Shown piece after piece: positions 23,864-31,769 of a stretch of DNA of 32,950 bases (the stretch's first letter is position 1; each line of letters begins with the position of its first letter). The notes under the pieces were generated by a model. It saw only the letters and a program-made list of their open reading frames with translations. It made no database searches and had not been told where the DNA came from. Made by a program: the position numbers and the translations under genes. Source of the DNA: an uncultured Pelagibacteraceae bacterium (GTDB lineage: Bacteria; Pseudomonadota; Alphaproteobacteria; Pelagibacterales; AG-422-B15); contig CACEZK010000013.1 in NCBI GenBank assembly GCA_902564025.1, positions 1 through 32,950 of the forward strand, given 5' to 3'.

Positions 23864-25381
23864 ATGACCGATAATCCTAATTTGTCTCAATTTCTCGATA
23901 GGCTGGAAAAATTAAGTGACGAAACTCGAACTGAAGCAAAAAACAAAAGGCATAAACTTGGATTAAGAACAGCAAGAGAGAATCTCGATCACTTAGTTGA
24001 TGATCAAAGTTTTTTAGAATACGGCGCTTTTGCGGTAGCGGCACAAAGAAACAGAAGAAAATACGAAGATCTTCAAATTGATACTGCGGCAGATGGTATT
24101 ATTACTGGATTTTGTAAAATCAATTCTGATCTTATTGGTGAGGAAAATTCTTATGCGGTCAGTATTGTTTACGACTATTCAGTATTGGCAGGTACTCAAG
24201 GTTTTTTTCATCATATGAAACTTGATCGCATCTGTGAAAAAGCAAAAGAGTTTAAACTTCCAATAGTCATCTATACTGAAGGTGGAGGTGGAAGGCCTGG
24301 AGATACAGATGTTACAACATCAGTTGCTGGTTTGCATGTCCCATCTTTCGCACTCTGGGCAAATTTGTACGGTAGATGTTTGAGGATTGCTATTAATAAT
24401 GGATTTTGTTTTGCTGGTAATGCAGCTCTTTTTGGAAGTGCAGACATCAGGATTGCTACAAAAAATTCCTGGATAGGAATGGCAGGTCCTGCAATGATTG
24501 AAGGTGGTGGACTTGGAAAGTTTGATCCAAAAGAAATAGGACCGTCAGACATTCAAAAAAATAACGGAGTGATTGACTATGTTGCTGAAGACGAAAAAGA
24601 GGCAACTATTATTGCTAAAAAAATACTCTCATACTTTCAAGGAGACATTAAAGATTGGAAAGCTGATGATCAGACTCAACTGAGTAATATTATGCCCAAA
24701 GATAGAAGATGGTCTTATCCAGTAAGAGACATTATAAAAATAATTTCTGATATTGAAGAATTTACCGAGATAAAACCTGAATATGGAAAAGGAATTGTTA
24801 CGTGCTTTATTAGAATAGAAGGAAAGCCTTTTGGGTTATTGGCAAATGATAGTCAACATTTAGGAGGCGCAATTGACTCCGAAGGAGCTGACAAAGCATC
24901 TTCTTTTATTGAAATATGTAGTGAATATGATTTGCCACTTATTTCACTAGTTGATACACCTGGATTTATGGTGGGGCCAGACAGTGAGAAAGAAGGGGCT
25001 GTAAAAAGAATGTCAAATCTCTTTAAGATTGGGTCGAAAGTAAAAGTACCTTTAACAGCAATTTTTTTAAGAAAAGGTTATGGACTTGGAGCTCAGGCAA
25101 TGGTTGGCGGTAGTCTTCATGAACCAGTGTATACAGCAGCCTGGCCAACAGGTGAGTTTGGAGCAATGGGGTTAGAAGGAGCAGTAAAACTTGGGTTTAA
25201 AAAAGAGTTAGAAAAGATTGAAGATAATTCAGAAAGAGAGAAATTATTCAATAGTCTAGTTGAAAAGCTCTATGATAAAGGAAAAGCCATAGAAGCTGCT
25301 GCTCACCTTGAAATCGACGCAGTAATTAATCCATCTGAAACACGAAGTGTTATCTTAAAATCACAAAAGGCCTTTGTATGA
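23864..25381 (+). CDS. Acyl-CoA carboxyltransferase subunit (PccB/MccB-like)
   Basis: 505 residues with two crotonase-fold halves (about 1-250 and 260-505), as in the carboxyltransferase beta subunits of propionyl-, methylcrotonyl- or acetyl-CoA carboxylases. Markers are YTEGGGGRPGDTD, GNAALFGSADIRIATKNSW, VDTPGFMVGPDSEKEGAVKR and GYGLGAQAMVGG. The biotin carboxylase and biotin carrier subunits are not in the window. The substrate cannot be told. It overlaps the next gene by four bases (ATGA), so the two are translationally coupled. Confidence 0.87.
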   Translation: MTDNPNLSQFLDRLEKLSDETRTEAKNKRHKLGLRTARENLDHLVDDQSFLEYGAFAVAAQRNRRKYEDLQIDTAADGIITGFCKINSDLIGEENSYAVSIVYDYSVLAGTQGFFHHMKLDRICEKAKEFKLPIVIYTEGGGGRPGDTDVTTSVAGLHVPSFALWANLYGRCLRIAINNGFCFAGNAALFGSADIRIATKNSWIGMAGPAMIEGGGLGKFDPKEIGPSDIQKNNGVIDYVAEDEKEATIIAKKILSYFQGDIKDWKADDQTQLSNIMPKDRRWSYPVRDIIKIISDIEEFTEIKPEYGKGIVTCFIRIEGKPFGLLANDSQHLGGAIDSEGADKASSFIEICSEYDLPLISLVDTPGFMVGPDSEKEGAVKRMSNLFKIGSKVKVPLTAIFLRKGYGLGAQAMVGGSLHEPVYTAAWPTGEFGAMGLEGAVKLGFKKELEKIEDNSEREKLFNSLVEKLYDKGKAIEAAAHLEIDAVINPSETRSVILKSQKAFV

Positions 25382-26109
25382 AAGATTATGAATTGGATGA
25401 CAATGGATATTACAAAGCAAGATTAGGATTGATCGTTCTTCAGAGCGATGAAACTATCGAGCAAGAATTCAGAACCATTCTTGATCAAAGTATATCGATC
25501 AATCACTCACGCATTTACTGTGACAATATTGTAAGTAATAAAAATCTTAGACTTATGGAAAAAGAATTGCCAGCAGCATCTGCGTTATTACCTGATATCC
25601 AGTATGATAGTATTGGATATGCTTGTACATCAGGCGCAACAATTATTGGCTCAGATAAAATTGAAAGTCTAATAAATAAAAAACATAAATCGGCATTTGT
25701 AACTGATCCAATAAGAGCTGTAAAAAAAGCTATGAGTACATTGGGCTGTAGAAAAATTAATTTTGTGTCACCCTATCAAGAATCGGTAACAAAATCTTTA
25801 CGTGATCATTTACATGCTAATAATTTTATAATTCAAAATCAAATTTCTTTTAATGAATCCGATGATAAGAATGTTGCAAGAATTTCAGATAAAGACAGCC
25901 TCGAAGCTATATTAGAAGTTGGTAAACAGGATTGTGAAGCTGTATTTATTTCATGCACTAACCTTAAAACATTTAAGATTATCAATGAAGCAGAGAAATT
26001 ATTAGATAAACCAGTAGTCTCATCAAATCAGGCGATTAGCTGGCAAATGTTAAGAGAGGCTGGAATTAATAGTACAGCTGGTCCAGGAATTCTTTTTTCA
26101 AAACATTAG
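25378..26109 (+). CDS. Asp/Glu racemase superfamily enzyme (maleate isomerase / EutA-like)
   Basis: 243 residues. Resembles maleate cis-trans isomerase and arylmalonate decarboxylase relatives. Both potential catalytic cysteines are present, Cys83 in YACTSG and Cys193 in ISCTNL, which suits an isomerase or racemase with two-base chemistry better than the single-Cys arylmalonate decarboxylase. Coupled by four bases to the carboxyltransferase, so both probably act on the same acid or CoA pathway (inference). The stop shares TTAG with the LysE gene stop. The reaction is not fixed. Confidence 0.82.
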   Translation: MKDYELDDNGYYKARLGLIVLQSDETIEQEFRTILDQSISINHSRIYCDNIVSNKNLRLMEKELPAASALLPDIQYDSIGYACTSGATIIGSDKIESLINKKHKSAFVTDPIRAVKKAMSTLGCRKINFVSPYQESVTKSLRDHLHANNFIIQNQISFNESDDKNVARISDKDSLEAILEVGKQDCEAVFISCTNLKTFKIINEAEKLLDKPVVSSNQAISWQMLREAGINSTAGPGILFSKH

Positions 26110-26732
26110 CTAAGAGCTAACCAGATGCCAACACCCACCATTAAGAAACCTGCTAACCCATTAATAAGCCTGATATTATTTTGTTTTTTTAACATAATGC
26201 CTAAAGCTTGACCTCCAGTTGCATAAATCATAAGTGAAATAAACTCAATTATAAGAATAATTATTACGAGTGCTGACATTTGTGGGATTAAATTTGCTTC
26301 GTAATTAATAAATGCAGGTACCATTGCAATAAAAAATGCCCAACCTTTTGGATTCGCAACAGCAGTTATAAAGCCTTGCATTGCTAACTTAAAAAAATTT
26401 ATTTCAAATGAATGTGAACCATCCAAATTTAATGCTAGTGATCCTCTTGAGTTAATCATCTGATACCCAACAAACATCAAATAAAGACCTCCTCCATATT
26501 TGAAAACGGCAAATGCAATTGGAAAAGATGAGATGATCGCTCCACCTCCTACCACCGCTGTACCTGCCACAATTAAAACTCCAATTAATTCTCCAACCAT
26601 CATTTTCATTGTATTTTTTACACCTATTGTAATTCCCATTGTTAAAGCAAGTGTCATGCATAAACCTGGTGTAATGGATATTATGAAAAAAACTGGTATG
26701 AAAAAGTAAAGTAATGAGAAATCAAAGATCAT
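26106..26732 (-). CDS. LysE/RhtB family exporter
   Basis: 208 residues, about six membrane helices, the usual size. The family exports amino acids or related small molecules. The N-terminal SITPGLCMTLALTMGITIG and AVANPKGWAFF are characteristic (P-G and NPK motifs). The start ATG sits within a 12-base palindrome GATCATATGATC (26727-26738) and has no Shine-Dalgarno. A GC-rich structured RNA ending in a strong terminator lies 28 bases upstream on the same strand, so expression may be controlled by attenuation. Substrate unknown. Confidence 0.9.
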   Translation of the reverse strand: MIFDFSLLYFFIPVFFIISITPGLCMTLALTMGITIGVKNTMKMMVGELIGVLIVAGTAVVGGGAIISSFPIAFAVFKYGGGLYLMFVGYQMINSRGSLALNLDGSHSFEINFFKLAMQGFITAVANPKGWAFFIAMVPAFINYEANLIPQMSALVIIILIIEFISLMIYATGGQALGIMLKKQNNIRLINGLAGFLMVGVGIWLALS

Positions 26733-26760
26733 ATGATCGAGTAATAGTATTTAAGGGAGC

Positions 26761-26811
26761 AAAAAAAAACGGGGCGCAACACAAACCCCTAAAGGTCTCC
26801 ATTCCGCCCCG
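26761..26811 (-). terminator. Strong intrinsic terminator ahead of the LysE gene
   Basis: A seven-base all-G/C-rich stem (26805-26811 with 26770-26776) encloses 28 bases that contain a small ACC/GGT inner hairpin, and is followed by nine T. It ends 28 bases before the LysE start codon, same strand. A second CGGGG upstream in the RNA could compete for the CCCC arm. Confidence 0.7.
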
Positions 26812-26870
26812 AAACTCGGCTTCCCGCCGACAAACTCCCCGAAGGGCTTTCGTTCTTTGTTCGTCCGATG
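26761..26870 (-). ncRNA. GC-rich structured RNA or 5' leader upstream of the LysE gene
   Basis: About 110 nt, roughly 60% G+C by hand count, in a region near one third G+C. On the minus strand it holds a possible stem GACGAAC/GTTTGTC enclosing CCCTTCGGGG, a hairpin TCGGC/GCCGA with loop GGGAA (26816-26830), and a terminator CGGGGCG/CGCCCCG with a run of nine T. It matches no RNA family I can name: not 6S, tmRNA, RNase P, glycine or SAM riboswitches. A candidate promoter fits its 5' end. It could be an independent sRNA or an attenuator-type leader of the LysE exporter gene 28 bases downstream. The identity is open. Confidence 0.6.
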
Positions 26871-26875
26871 GAAAA

Positions 26876-26904
26876 ATAATAGCAAACAGGAAAAATATTT
26901 TAAA
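26876..26904 (-). promoter_or_regulatory. Candidate promoter of the GC-rich RNA
   Basis: TTTAAA (26899-26904, 4/6), a 17-base spacer and TATTAT (26876-26881, 5/6) on the minus strand. The predicted start, about 26870, is just before the GC-rich part. Confidence 0.35.
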
Positions 26905-26995
26905 TAAGTTTTATTAAAAAAACTCCTTATACGATGTGGATAAGTGGATAAATAGTTTTTACTATAAGAATCAATATTTAATAAAAAATACTTAA

Positions 26996-27220
26996 TTAAG
27001 ATTCCATACCCCAAGATAAAGAATTCCATATTCTTTCATGAAAATAATAAATAGTTACCTTTGTAATTACTTCCAATGCAGCAATTAAACCAGCAGTTTC
27101 AAGAACTGAAAAATCTGATTTTAAAATTACTAGGTAACTAATTAAGAATGTGTCTGCTGTTGCAGTTACTCTCCAGGTAAGAGCTTTTACCAATGATCTT
27201 TTTTTTGAACTCTTAGGCAC
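26996..27220 (-). CDS. DUF2061 family membrane protein
   Basis: 74 residues from GTG 27220. The family pattern is clear: KRSLVKALTWRVTATADTFLISYLV, then a second helix and YYFHERIWNSLSWG at the end (family: YY-x-HER-W). Two membrane helices. Function is unknown, though members often sit near sulfur assimilation genes; none is here. Same strand as the GC-rich RNA and the LysE gene downstream. Confidence 0.88.
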   Translation of the reverse strand: MPKSSKKRSLVKALTWRVTATADTFLISYLVILKSDFSVLETAGLIAALEVITKVTIYYFHERIWNSLSWGMES

Positions 27221-27297
27221 AATACTGAATTAGTTATCTAAAAAAACATTTCAAATATAAGTTTTTTTATATTTATTCAAACAATTAAACTACTGAT

Positions 27298-28500
27298 TTA
27301 ATTTGCCATTTTGACTAGTGGTGTTTCTTTAATTGGAAAATGAACTACTGCAGAAGCAAACCCTAAAATCACACAAGCCCACCACATAATATCATAAGAA
27401 CCATAATAATCATAAAACCTGCCTCCAAACCATGACCCAACAAACGAACCGACTTGGTGAGATAAGAAAGTAAAACCATACAGCATAGACATATATTTTG
27501 ATCCAAAAATAACTGATATTATTCCACTGGTAAGAGGCACTGTTGATAGCCATAGAATTCCAAGAAGTGACGCAAAAATTAAAACTGTTATTTCAGTTTT
27601 TGGCAAAAAGATAAAAATTAAAAAAAGTAGGGCACGTAGAGTATACAAGATTACCAACAGATTTTTTTTAGACCTTAGGTCACCTAAGTGACCAAAAACA
27701 AGTGTGCCTATTACATTAAATAAACCGATTAGTGCTAAAGACCAGGAACCGATCCACATGGGCAAAGATAAATCATCGAGGTATGCGGGTAGATGAGTTG
27801 CTATAAAAGAAATATGAAAACCACAAACAAAAAAACCAATTGTTAGTAAGACATAGCTCTTATTTGCAAAGGCTTCATTTAAAACAGATGTTAAAGACCT
27901 ATTAACATCTTCATTTATTCCACTTTTGGATGAATGCTTTGTTAATACTAGTGAGAATAAAATCATGATAAGTGAAATAAAACAAAGATATAAGATTGAT
28001 CTTTGCCAATCACTCATTTCTATTAAGAAGCCTGTAAGAGGAACAATTAAAAATTGACCCAGAGAACCAGCGGCCATTACAACACCTAGAGATAATGTTT
28101 GATATTTGCCTGTTACAGCTTTACCAACAGCTCCTAATATTACAGCAGTACCACATCCAGCGCATCCAAATCCAAAAATTATTTGTGAAACGATTAGAAG
28201 TATTGAACCTTCAACAAGTGACATTAAGTAAAGTCCAATTAAAAAGAAAATTACTCCTAATAGGCCAGCTACCGATGAACTATATTTATCTGCTATAGCG
28301 CCAAAAATTGGTGATCCGATGCCAATCATAAGAAATTGTATTGCAATGGCAAACCCAAATACTTCTCTACCAGTTTGTATATGTTCAGAAATTGGGATCA
28401 AATAAAGTCCAGAAGAATGCCTTATGCCAAATGAGACAAGTAAGAGTATGCAGCCTCCAATAATCACTAGTGTTGAATAAGAATGTCTAAATAACTGCAT
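27298..28500 (-). CDS. MFS transporter (monocarboxylate/oxalate-formate-like)
   Basis: 400 residues, 12 membrane helices. The first helix region (FGIRHSSGLYLIPISEHIQT then GREVFGFAIAIQF) follows the pattern of the monocarboxylate-transporter-like and oxalate-formate antiporter-like branch, and GHLGDLRSKKN is the loop between the two halves. It probably moves an organic anion; the substrate cannot be read. It is divergent from the small 54-residue gene, with 46 bases between the starts. Confidence 0.88.
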   Translation of the reverse strand: MQLFRHSYSTLVIIGGCILLLVSFGIRHSSGLYLIPISEHIQTGREVFGFAIAIQFLMIGIGSPIFGAIADKYSSSVAGLLGVIFFLIGLYLMSLVEGSILLIVSQIIFGFGCAGCGTAVILGAVGKAVTGKYQTLSLGVVMAAGSLGQFLIVPLTGFLIEMSDWQRSILYLCFISLIMILFSLVLTKHSSKSGINEDVNRSLTSVLNEAFANKSYVLLTIGFFVCGFHISFIATHLPAYLDDLSLPMWIGSWSLALIGLFNVIGTLVFGHLGDLRSKKNLLVILYTLRALLFLIFIFLPKTEITVLIFASLLGILWLSTVPLTSGIISVIFGSKYMSMLYGFTFLSHQVGSFVGSWFGGRFYDYYGSYDIMWWACVILGFASAVVHFPIKETPLVKMAN

Positions 28501-28546
28501 GTTTTAATTTATATACTTCCAACGTCGAATTGATACTATAAATCAC

Positions 28547-28711
28547 ATGATATTTACGATTATATACCTTCTGGTTTTGGTAATGCTTTTATCTATGGTG
28601 ATTTACAAGCAGGCGAAGAAAATTGAGAGTACAAGAGCATTTAATGAAAGAACAATGTTAATCTTATGGCTTGTACTTGGAATGGTTGGTCTCATCACTG
28701 GAGGGTTGTAA
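28547..28711 (+). CDS. Small two-helix membrane protein (54 residues)
   Basis: ATG 28547 to TAA 28711. Two hydrophobic helices (about 2-20 and 37-54) are joined by a charged loop (KQAKKIESTR then AFNER). The coding nature is supported by a degraded copy of its last 21 codons downstream of ggt, where most changes keep hydrophobic residues (TMLILWLVLGM versus TMLVLWLILGM). No known family recognised. It is 41 bases upstream of the ggt ATG and may be in its transcript. Confidence 0.65.
   Translation: MIFTIIYLLVLVMLLSMVIYKQAKKIESTRAFNERTMLILWLVLGMVGLITGGL
28647..28711 (+). repeat. Direct repeat, left copy (3' part of the small gene)
   Basis: 65 bases that align without gaps to 30546-30610, with 49 identities by hand count. 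Both copies end in a stop codon in the same frame (TAA and TAG). ggt lies between them. Confidence 0.85.
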
Positions 28712-28752
28712 CGCCTAAACATTTATTGCACTGGTATGATGATCTGGTTTTT

Positions 28753-30543
28753 ATGCAAAAAATTTTACTTGTATTTTTTATATTTTTTTTCTCACTAAAA
28801 AATTCATATTCTGACAATAATATTAAGGATAATTCTCCAGAAATATTTGAAGGAGTCTCAGTAGAGCTTGATAGATTAGAAATTCAAGAGTCACTCAATC
28901 TCAAAGAAAATGGAAAATCTGTTTTAAGTAAAAACTGGATGATTGTTACAGCAAACGCCTATGCTTCAGCTGCTGGTGCAAAAATATTACAATCTGGAGG
29001 TACAGCAGCAGATGCAATGGTTGCAGCTCAATCTGTGTTAGGCTTAGTCGAGCCTGAGTCATCAGGAATTGGTGGGGGTAGTTTCTTATTATGGTATGAT
29101 GGTGTAACGGGTAAAATAGTTACTTTAGATGGTCGTGAGACTGCACCACAAAACTCAACTTCAAATCAATTTCTAAAAAGTGATGGAGCTAAAATGAAGT
29201 TTTTTGATGCTGTCATAGGTGGTCTATCAGTCGGTACACCTGGAACTCTTGCATTAATGTTTGATGCTCAAAAGAAATGGGGTAATCAAAACTGGGAAAA
29301 CCTCTTTGATGAAGCAATTTTCCTAAGTAAAAATGGTTTTAAAGTTTCAAAAAAATTATCCTCATCAATTGAAAGAGATAAAGGTAGACTTAGCAAAATA
29401 GATAAAACGAAAGAATATTTTTTACCAAACGGGAATAGTTTAAAGCACAAGCAGGTATTGAAAAATTATGCTTATGCAAGCACAATGCAAAACATTGCTA
29501 ACAATAACATTGAAGATTTCTATAAAGGATCAATTGCGCAGGACATTGTTAGCACAGTAAAAAATCACACCAAAAATCCTGGCTTTCTAGAAGCTGAAGA
29601 TTTGAGCAACTATAATGTAATAGAAAGAGATCCAGTTTGTGTAAACTATAAGGTATACAAAATATGTGGCATGGGCCCGCCATCGTCTGGAGGAGTAGCA
29701 GTTGCGCAAATATTGAAAATTTTAGAGCCTTATGATCTTCAGTCTCTGGGCTATTCAAATCCTATAACATGGCAAATAATTGGAGATGCGACTCGTCTTG
29801 CATTTGCTGATCGCGATCGATACTTGGCAGATAGTGATTATGTCAGTGTACCTTTGTCTGGTCTTTTAAATGACAATTATCTGATTGAAAGGTCAAATAA
29901 AATTAAAGTTGGAACGAAAACTGAAAATGTAACCTCAGGTAAACCGTCTAATGACTTTGTTTACAATTACGGAATAGACAACTCATTAGAGCTGCAATCT
30001 ACAACGCATATTTCAATTTATGATCAGTATGGAAACGCACTCTCGATGACATCGTCAATTGAGAATGCATTCGGATCAAGATTGATGACGGAAAGCGGTT
30101 TTTTACTTAATAATCAACTTACTGATTTTTCATTTAATGAAAGAATTGATGGCAAGCTGATTGCAAATAGATTAGAGCCTGGGAAAAGACCAAGATCATC
30201 CATGGCGCCAACAATTGTACTAAAAGATAAAAGGCCTATAATTATTATTGGCTCTCCAGGTGGCAGCAATATTATCAGCTTTGTAGTTAATTCAATTATC
30301 GCATTACTTGAATGGGATATGAATATTCAAGAAGCAGTCTCTCATCCTCATGCAATTAATAGGTGGGGGAAATTTGAAATAGAAGAATCTCTTTACTCTT
30401 CAAACCTTGAGAACTCTCTAAAGGATATGGGATACGATACCAAAATAAGAAAATATTATTCAGGCCTAAATGGAATATTCATTGATACTGAAATTTATGG
30501 AGGCTCAGACCCTAGACGTGAGGGGATTGCACTGGGCAATTAA
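28753..30543 (+). CDS. ggt: Gamma-glutamyltranspeptidase
   Basis: 596 residues from ATG 28753. An upstream in-frame ATG at 28666 lies inside the small gene and is rejected because a signal peptide begins at MQKILLVFFIF. Periplasmic N-terminal nucleophile hydrolase that takes the gamma-glutamyl group from glutathione and relatives and cuts itself into two subunits. Thr417 (first Thr of STTHIS) is the expected nucleophile, and Arg128 in LDGRETAP binds the glutamate carboxylate. GMGPPSSGGV, RPRSSMAPT, GSPGGSNI and the end GGSDPRREGIALGN are all typical. It is flanked by two copies of the small gene's 3' end. Confidence 0.95.
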   Translation: MQKILLVFFIFFFSLKNSYSDNNIKDNSPEIFEGVSVELDRLEIQESLNLKENGKSVLSKNWMIVTANAYASAAGAKILQSGGTAADAMVAAQSVLGLVEPESSGIGGGSFLLWYDGVTGKIVTLDGRETAPQNSTSNQFLKSDGAKMKFFDAVIGGLSVGTPGTLALMFDAQKKWGNQNWENLFDEAIFLSKNGFKVSKKLSSSIERDKGRLSKIDKTKEYFLPNGNSLKHKQVLKNYAYASTMQNIANNNIEDFYKGSIAQDIVSTVKNHTKNPGFLEAEDLSNYNVIERDPVCVNYKVYKICGMGPPSSGGVAVAQILKILEPYDLQSLGYSNPITWQIIGDATRLAFADRDRYLADSDYVSVPLSGLLNDNYLIERSNKIKVGTKTENVTSGKPSNDFVYNYGIDNSLELQSTTHISIYDQYGNALSMTSSIENAFGSRLMTESGFLLNNQLTDFSFNERIDGKLIANRLEPGKRPRSSMAPTIVLKDKRPIIIIGSPGGSNIISFVVNSIIALLEWDMNIQEAVSHPHAINRWGKFEIEESLYSSNLENSLKDMGYDTKIRKYYSGLNGIFIDTEIYGGSDPRREGIALGN

Positions 30544-30545
30544 CT

Positions 30546-30610
30546 AAAGAACAATGCTTGTCTTGTGGCTTATACTTGGAATGATAAGTCTAATTGCTGG
30601 TGGAATTTAG
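30546..30610 (+). pseudogene. Remnant of the small two-helix gene (right copy)
   Basis: It encodes RTMLVLWLILGMISLIAGGI then TAG, matching the last 20 residues of the 54-residue protein (RTMLILWLVLGMVGLITGGL). The first half of the gene is missing: two bases upstream is the ggt stop. It could be a relic of duplication or recombination around ggt. An ORF from the internal ATG would be only 19 codons. Confidence 0.75.
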
Positions 30611-30616
30611 ATGAAT

Positions 30617-31633
30617 TTATCCATTACGGTAGGTATATGAGTAGCCATTAATAGCTGGAACTCCACCAAGATGAGCATAGAGTATTTTAGATCCTTTTTT
30701 AAAGTAACCTTTCCTCGCTAAATCAATCATTCCTTGCATAGATTTGCCCTCATAAACAGGATCAGTAATCATGGCTTCAGTTTTTGCTGCCATACGAATA
30801 GCCTCATTAGTTTCTTCGCTCGGAACTCCATATGCTGGATATGCATAGTCAGGAATTATTATTATTTCATCATCTCTAATTGTTCTTCCAAGTTCTACTA
30901 ATTCAGCAGTATTATCTACAATTTCTCTTACTTGTTTGGCTAATTTATCAGGTGTACCCGATCCATCAATACCTATAACTCTGTGTGCACGGTCATCTTC
31001 TGCGAACCCAACGATCATCCCTGCCTGAGTTGAGCCAGTAACCACACACACAATGATGTAATCAAATTTTAATGACATCTCTTTTTCTTGCATTCGAACT
31101 TCTTCAGCAAATCCTACGTATCCCAGTCCACCATATTTATGAACAGATGCCCCAGCTGGAATTGCATAAGGCTTACCACCGCTATCTTTCACAGATTGAA
31201 TTGCGTCTTCCCAACTTTTCCTAATCCCAATATCAAAACCATCAGGTACTAGCCTGCTATCTGCTCCCATCAAACGCGTCATTAAAATATTACCAACACG
31301 ATCATAAACTGCATCTTCATGAGGAACCCAACTTTCTTGAACAACAACACACTTCATTCCAATTTTAGCTGCAGTTGCAGCTACCATTCTAGTATGGTTA
31401 GATTGAACGCCACCAATTGAAACTAATGTATCAGCTCCGGATGCAATAGCGTCTGGAACGATGTATTCTAGTTTTCTTAGTTTATTCCCACCCATAGCCA
31501 GACCTGAATTACAGTCATCTCTTTTGGCGTATATTTCAACATCAGCTCCTATTGCTTCAGTTAAACGAGGCAAATATTCTATTGGTGTAGGACCAAAAGT
31601 AAGTGAATATTTCTCAAATTTATCTAAATTCAT
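30617..31633 (-). CDS. acdS: 1-aminocyclopropane-1-carboxylate (ACC) deaminase
   Basis: 338 residues from ATG 31633 (an ATG two codons earlier, 31639, is possible; [18 protein letters not shown] matches the known start). A PLP enzyme that cleaves ACC, the ethylene precursor, to 2-oxobutyrate and ammonia. Lys51 in [10 protein letters not shown] binds PLP. The residues that separate true ACC deaminases from D-cysteine desulfhydrases are both of the deaminase type: Glu295 in VYEGKSM and Leu322 in [20 protein letters not shown] and VTGSTQAGM are family stretches. It lies downstream of tRNA-Ser, convergent with ggt. No Shine-Dalgarno seen. Confidence 0.92.
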   Translation of the reverse strand: MNLDKFEKYSLTFGPTPIEYLPRLTEAIGADVEIYAKRDDCNSGLAMGGNKLRKLEYIVPDAIASGADTLVSIGGVQSNHTRMVAATAAKIGMKCVVVQESWVPHEDAVYDRVGNILMTRLMGADSRLVPDGFDIGIRKSWEDAIQSVKDSGGKPYAIPAGASVHKYGGLGYVGFAEEVRMQEKEMSLKFDYIIVCVVTGSTQAGMIVGFAEDDRAHRVIGIDGSGTPDKLAKQVREIVDNTAELVELGRTIRDDEIIIIPDYAYPAYGVPSEETNEAIRMAAKTEAMITDPVYEGKSMQGMIDLARKGYFKKGSKILYAHLGGVPAINGYSYTYRNG

Positions 31634-31679
31634 AGCCATCAGATTATAGAAAAATTTTTCAATGAAAATAGATTTAAAA

Positions 31680-31769
31680 TGGCGGAAAGGATGGGATTCG
31701 AACCCACGATACGGTCACCCGCATACACGCTTTCCAAGCGTGCGCCTTCAACCACTCGGCCACCTTTCC
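31680..31769 (-). tRNA. tRNA-Ser(GGA)
   Basis: 90 nt including an encoded CCA (without it, 31683-31769). The acceptor GGAAAGG pairs with CCTTTCC, anticodon GGA is at 31733-31735 inside a CACGCTT/AAGCGTG stem, and there is a long variable arm (class II) and the TTCGAAT T-loop. It reads UCC and UCU codons. The 5' end directly touches the lepA stop codon, so it must be cut from a lepA read-through transcript or have its own promoter inside lepA. Confidence 0.97.

Noticed and set aside
26761..26870. Known RNA classes (6S, tmRNA, RNase P, guanidine, glycine or SAM riboswitch) for the GC-rich element
   Set aside because: None of their conserved core motifs could be found. Two ACGA stretches recall mini-ykkC loops, but no stems close them.
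26751..27029. 92-residue ORF across the GC-rich RNA on the minus strand
   Set aside because: It overlaps DUF2061 in another frame, and its odd, Gly/Pro/Arg-rich C-terminal half is explained by structured RNA and terminator sequence.
28666..28752. Upstream extension of ggt from ATG 28666
   Set aside because: It lies within the small two-helix gene in another frame, gives a non-signal N-terminus, and a proper signal peptide begins at ATG 28753.
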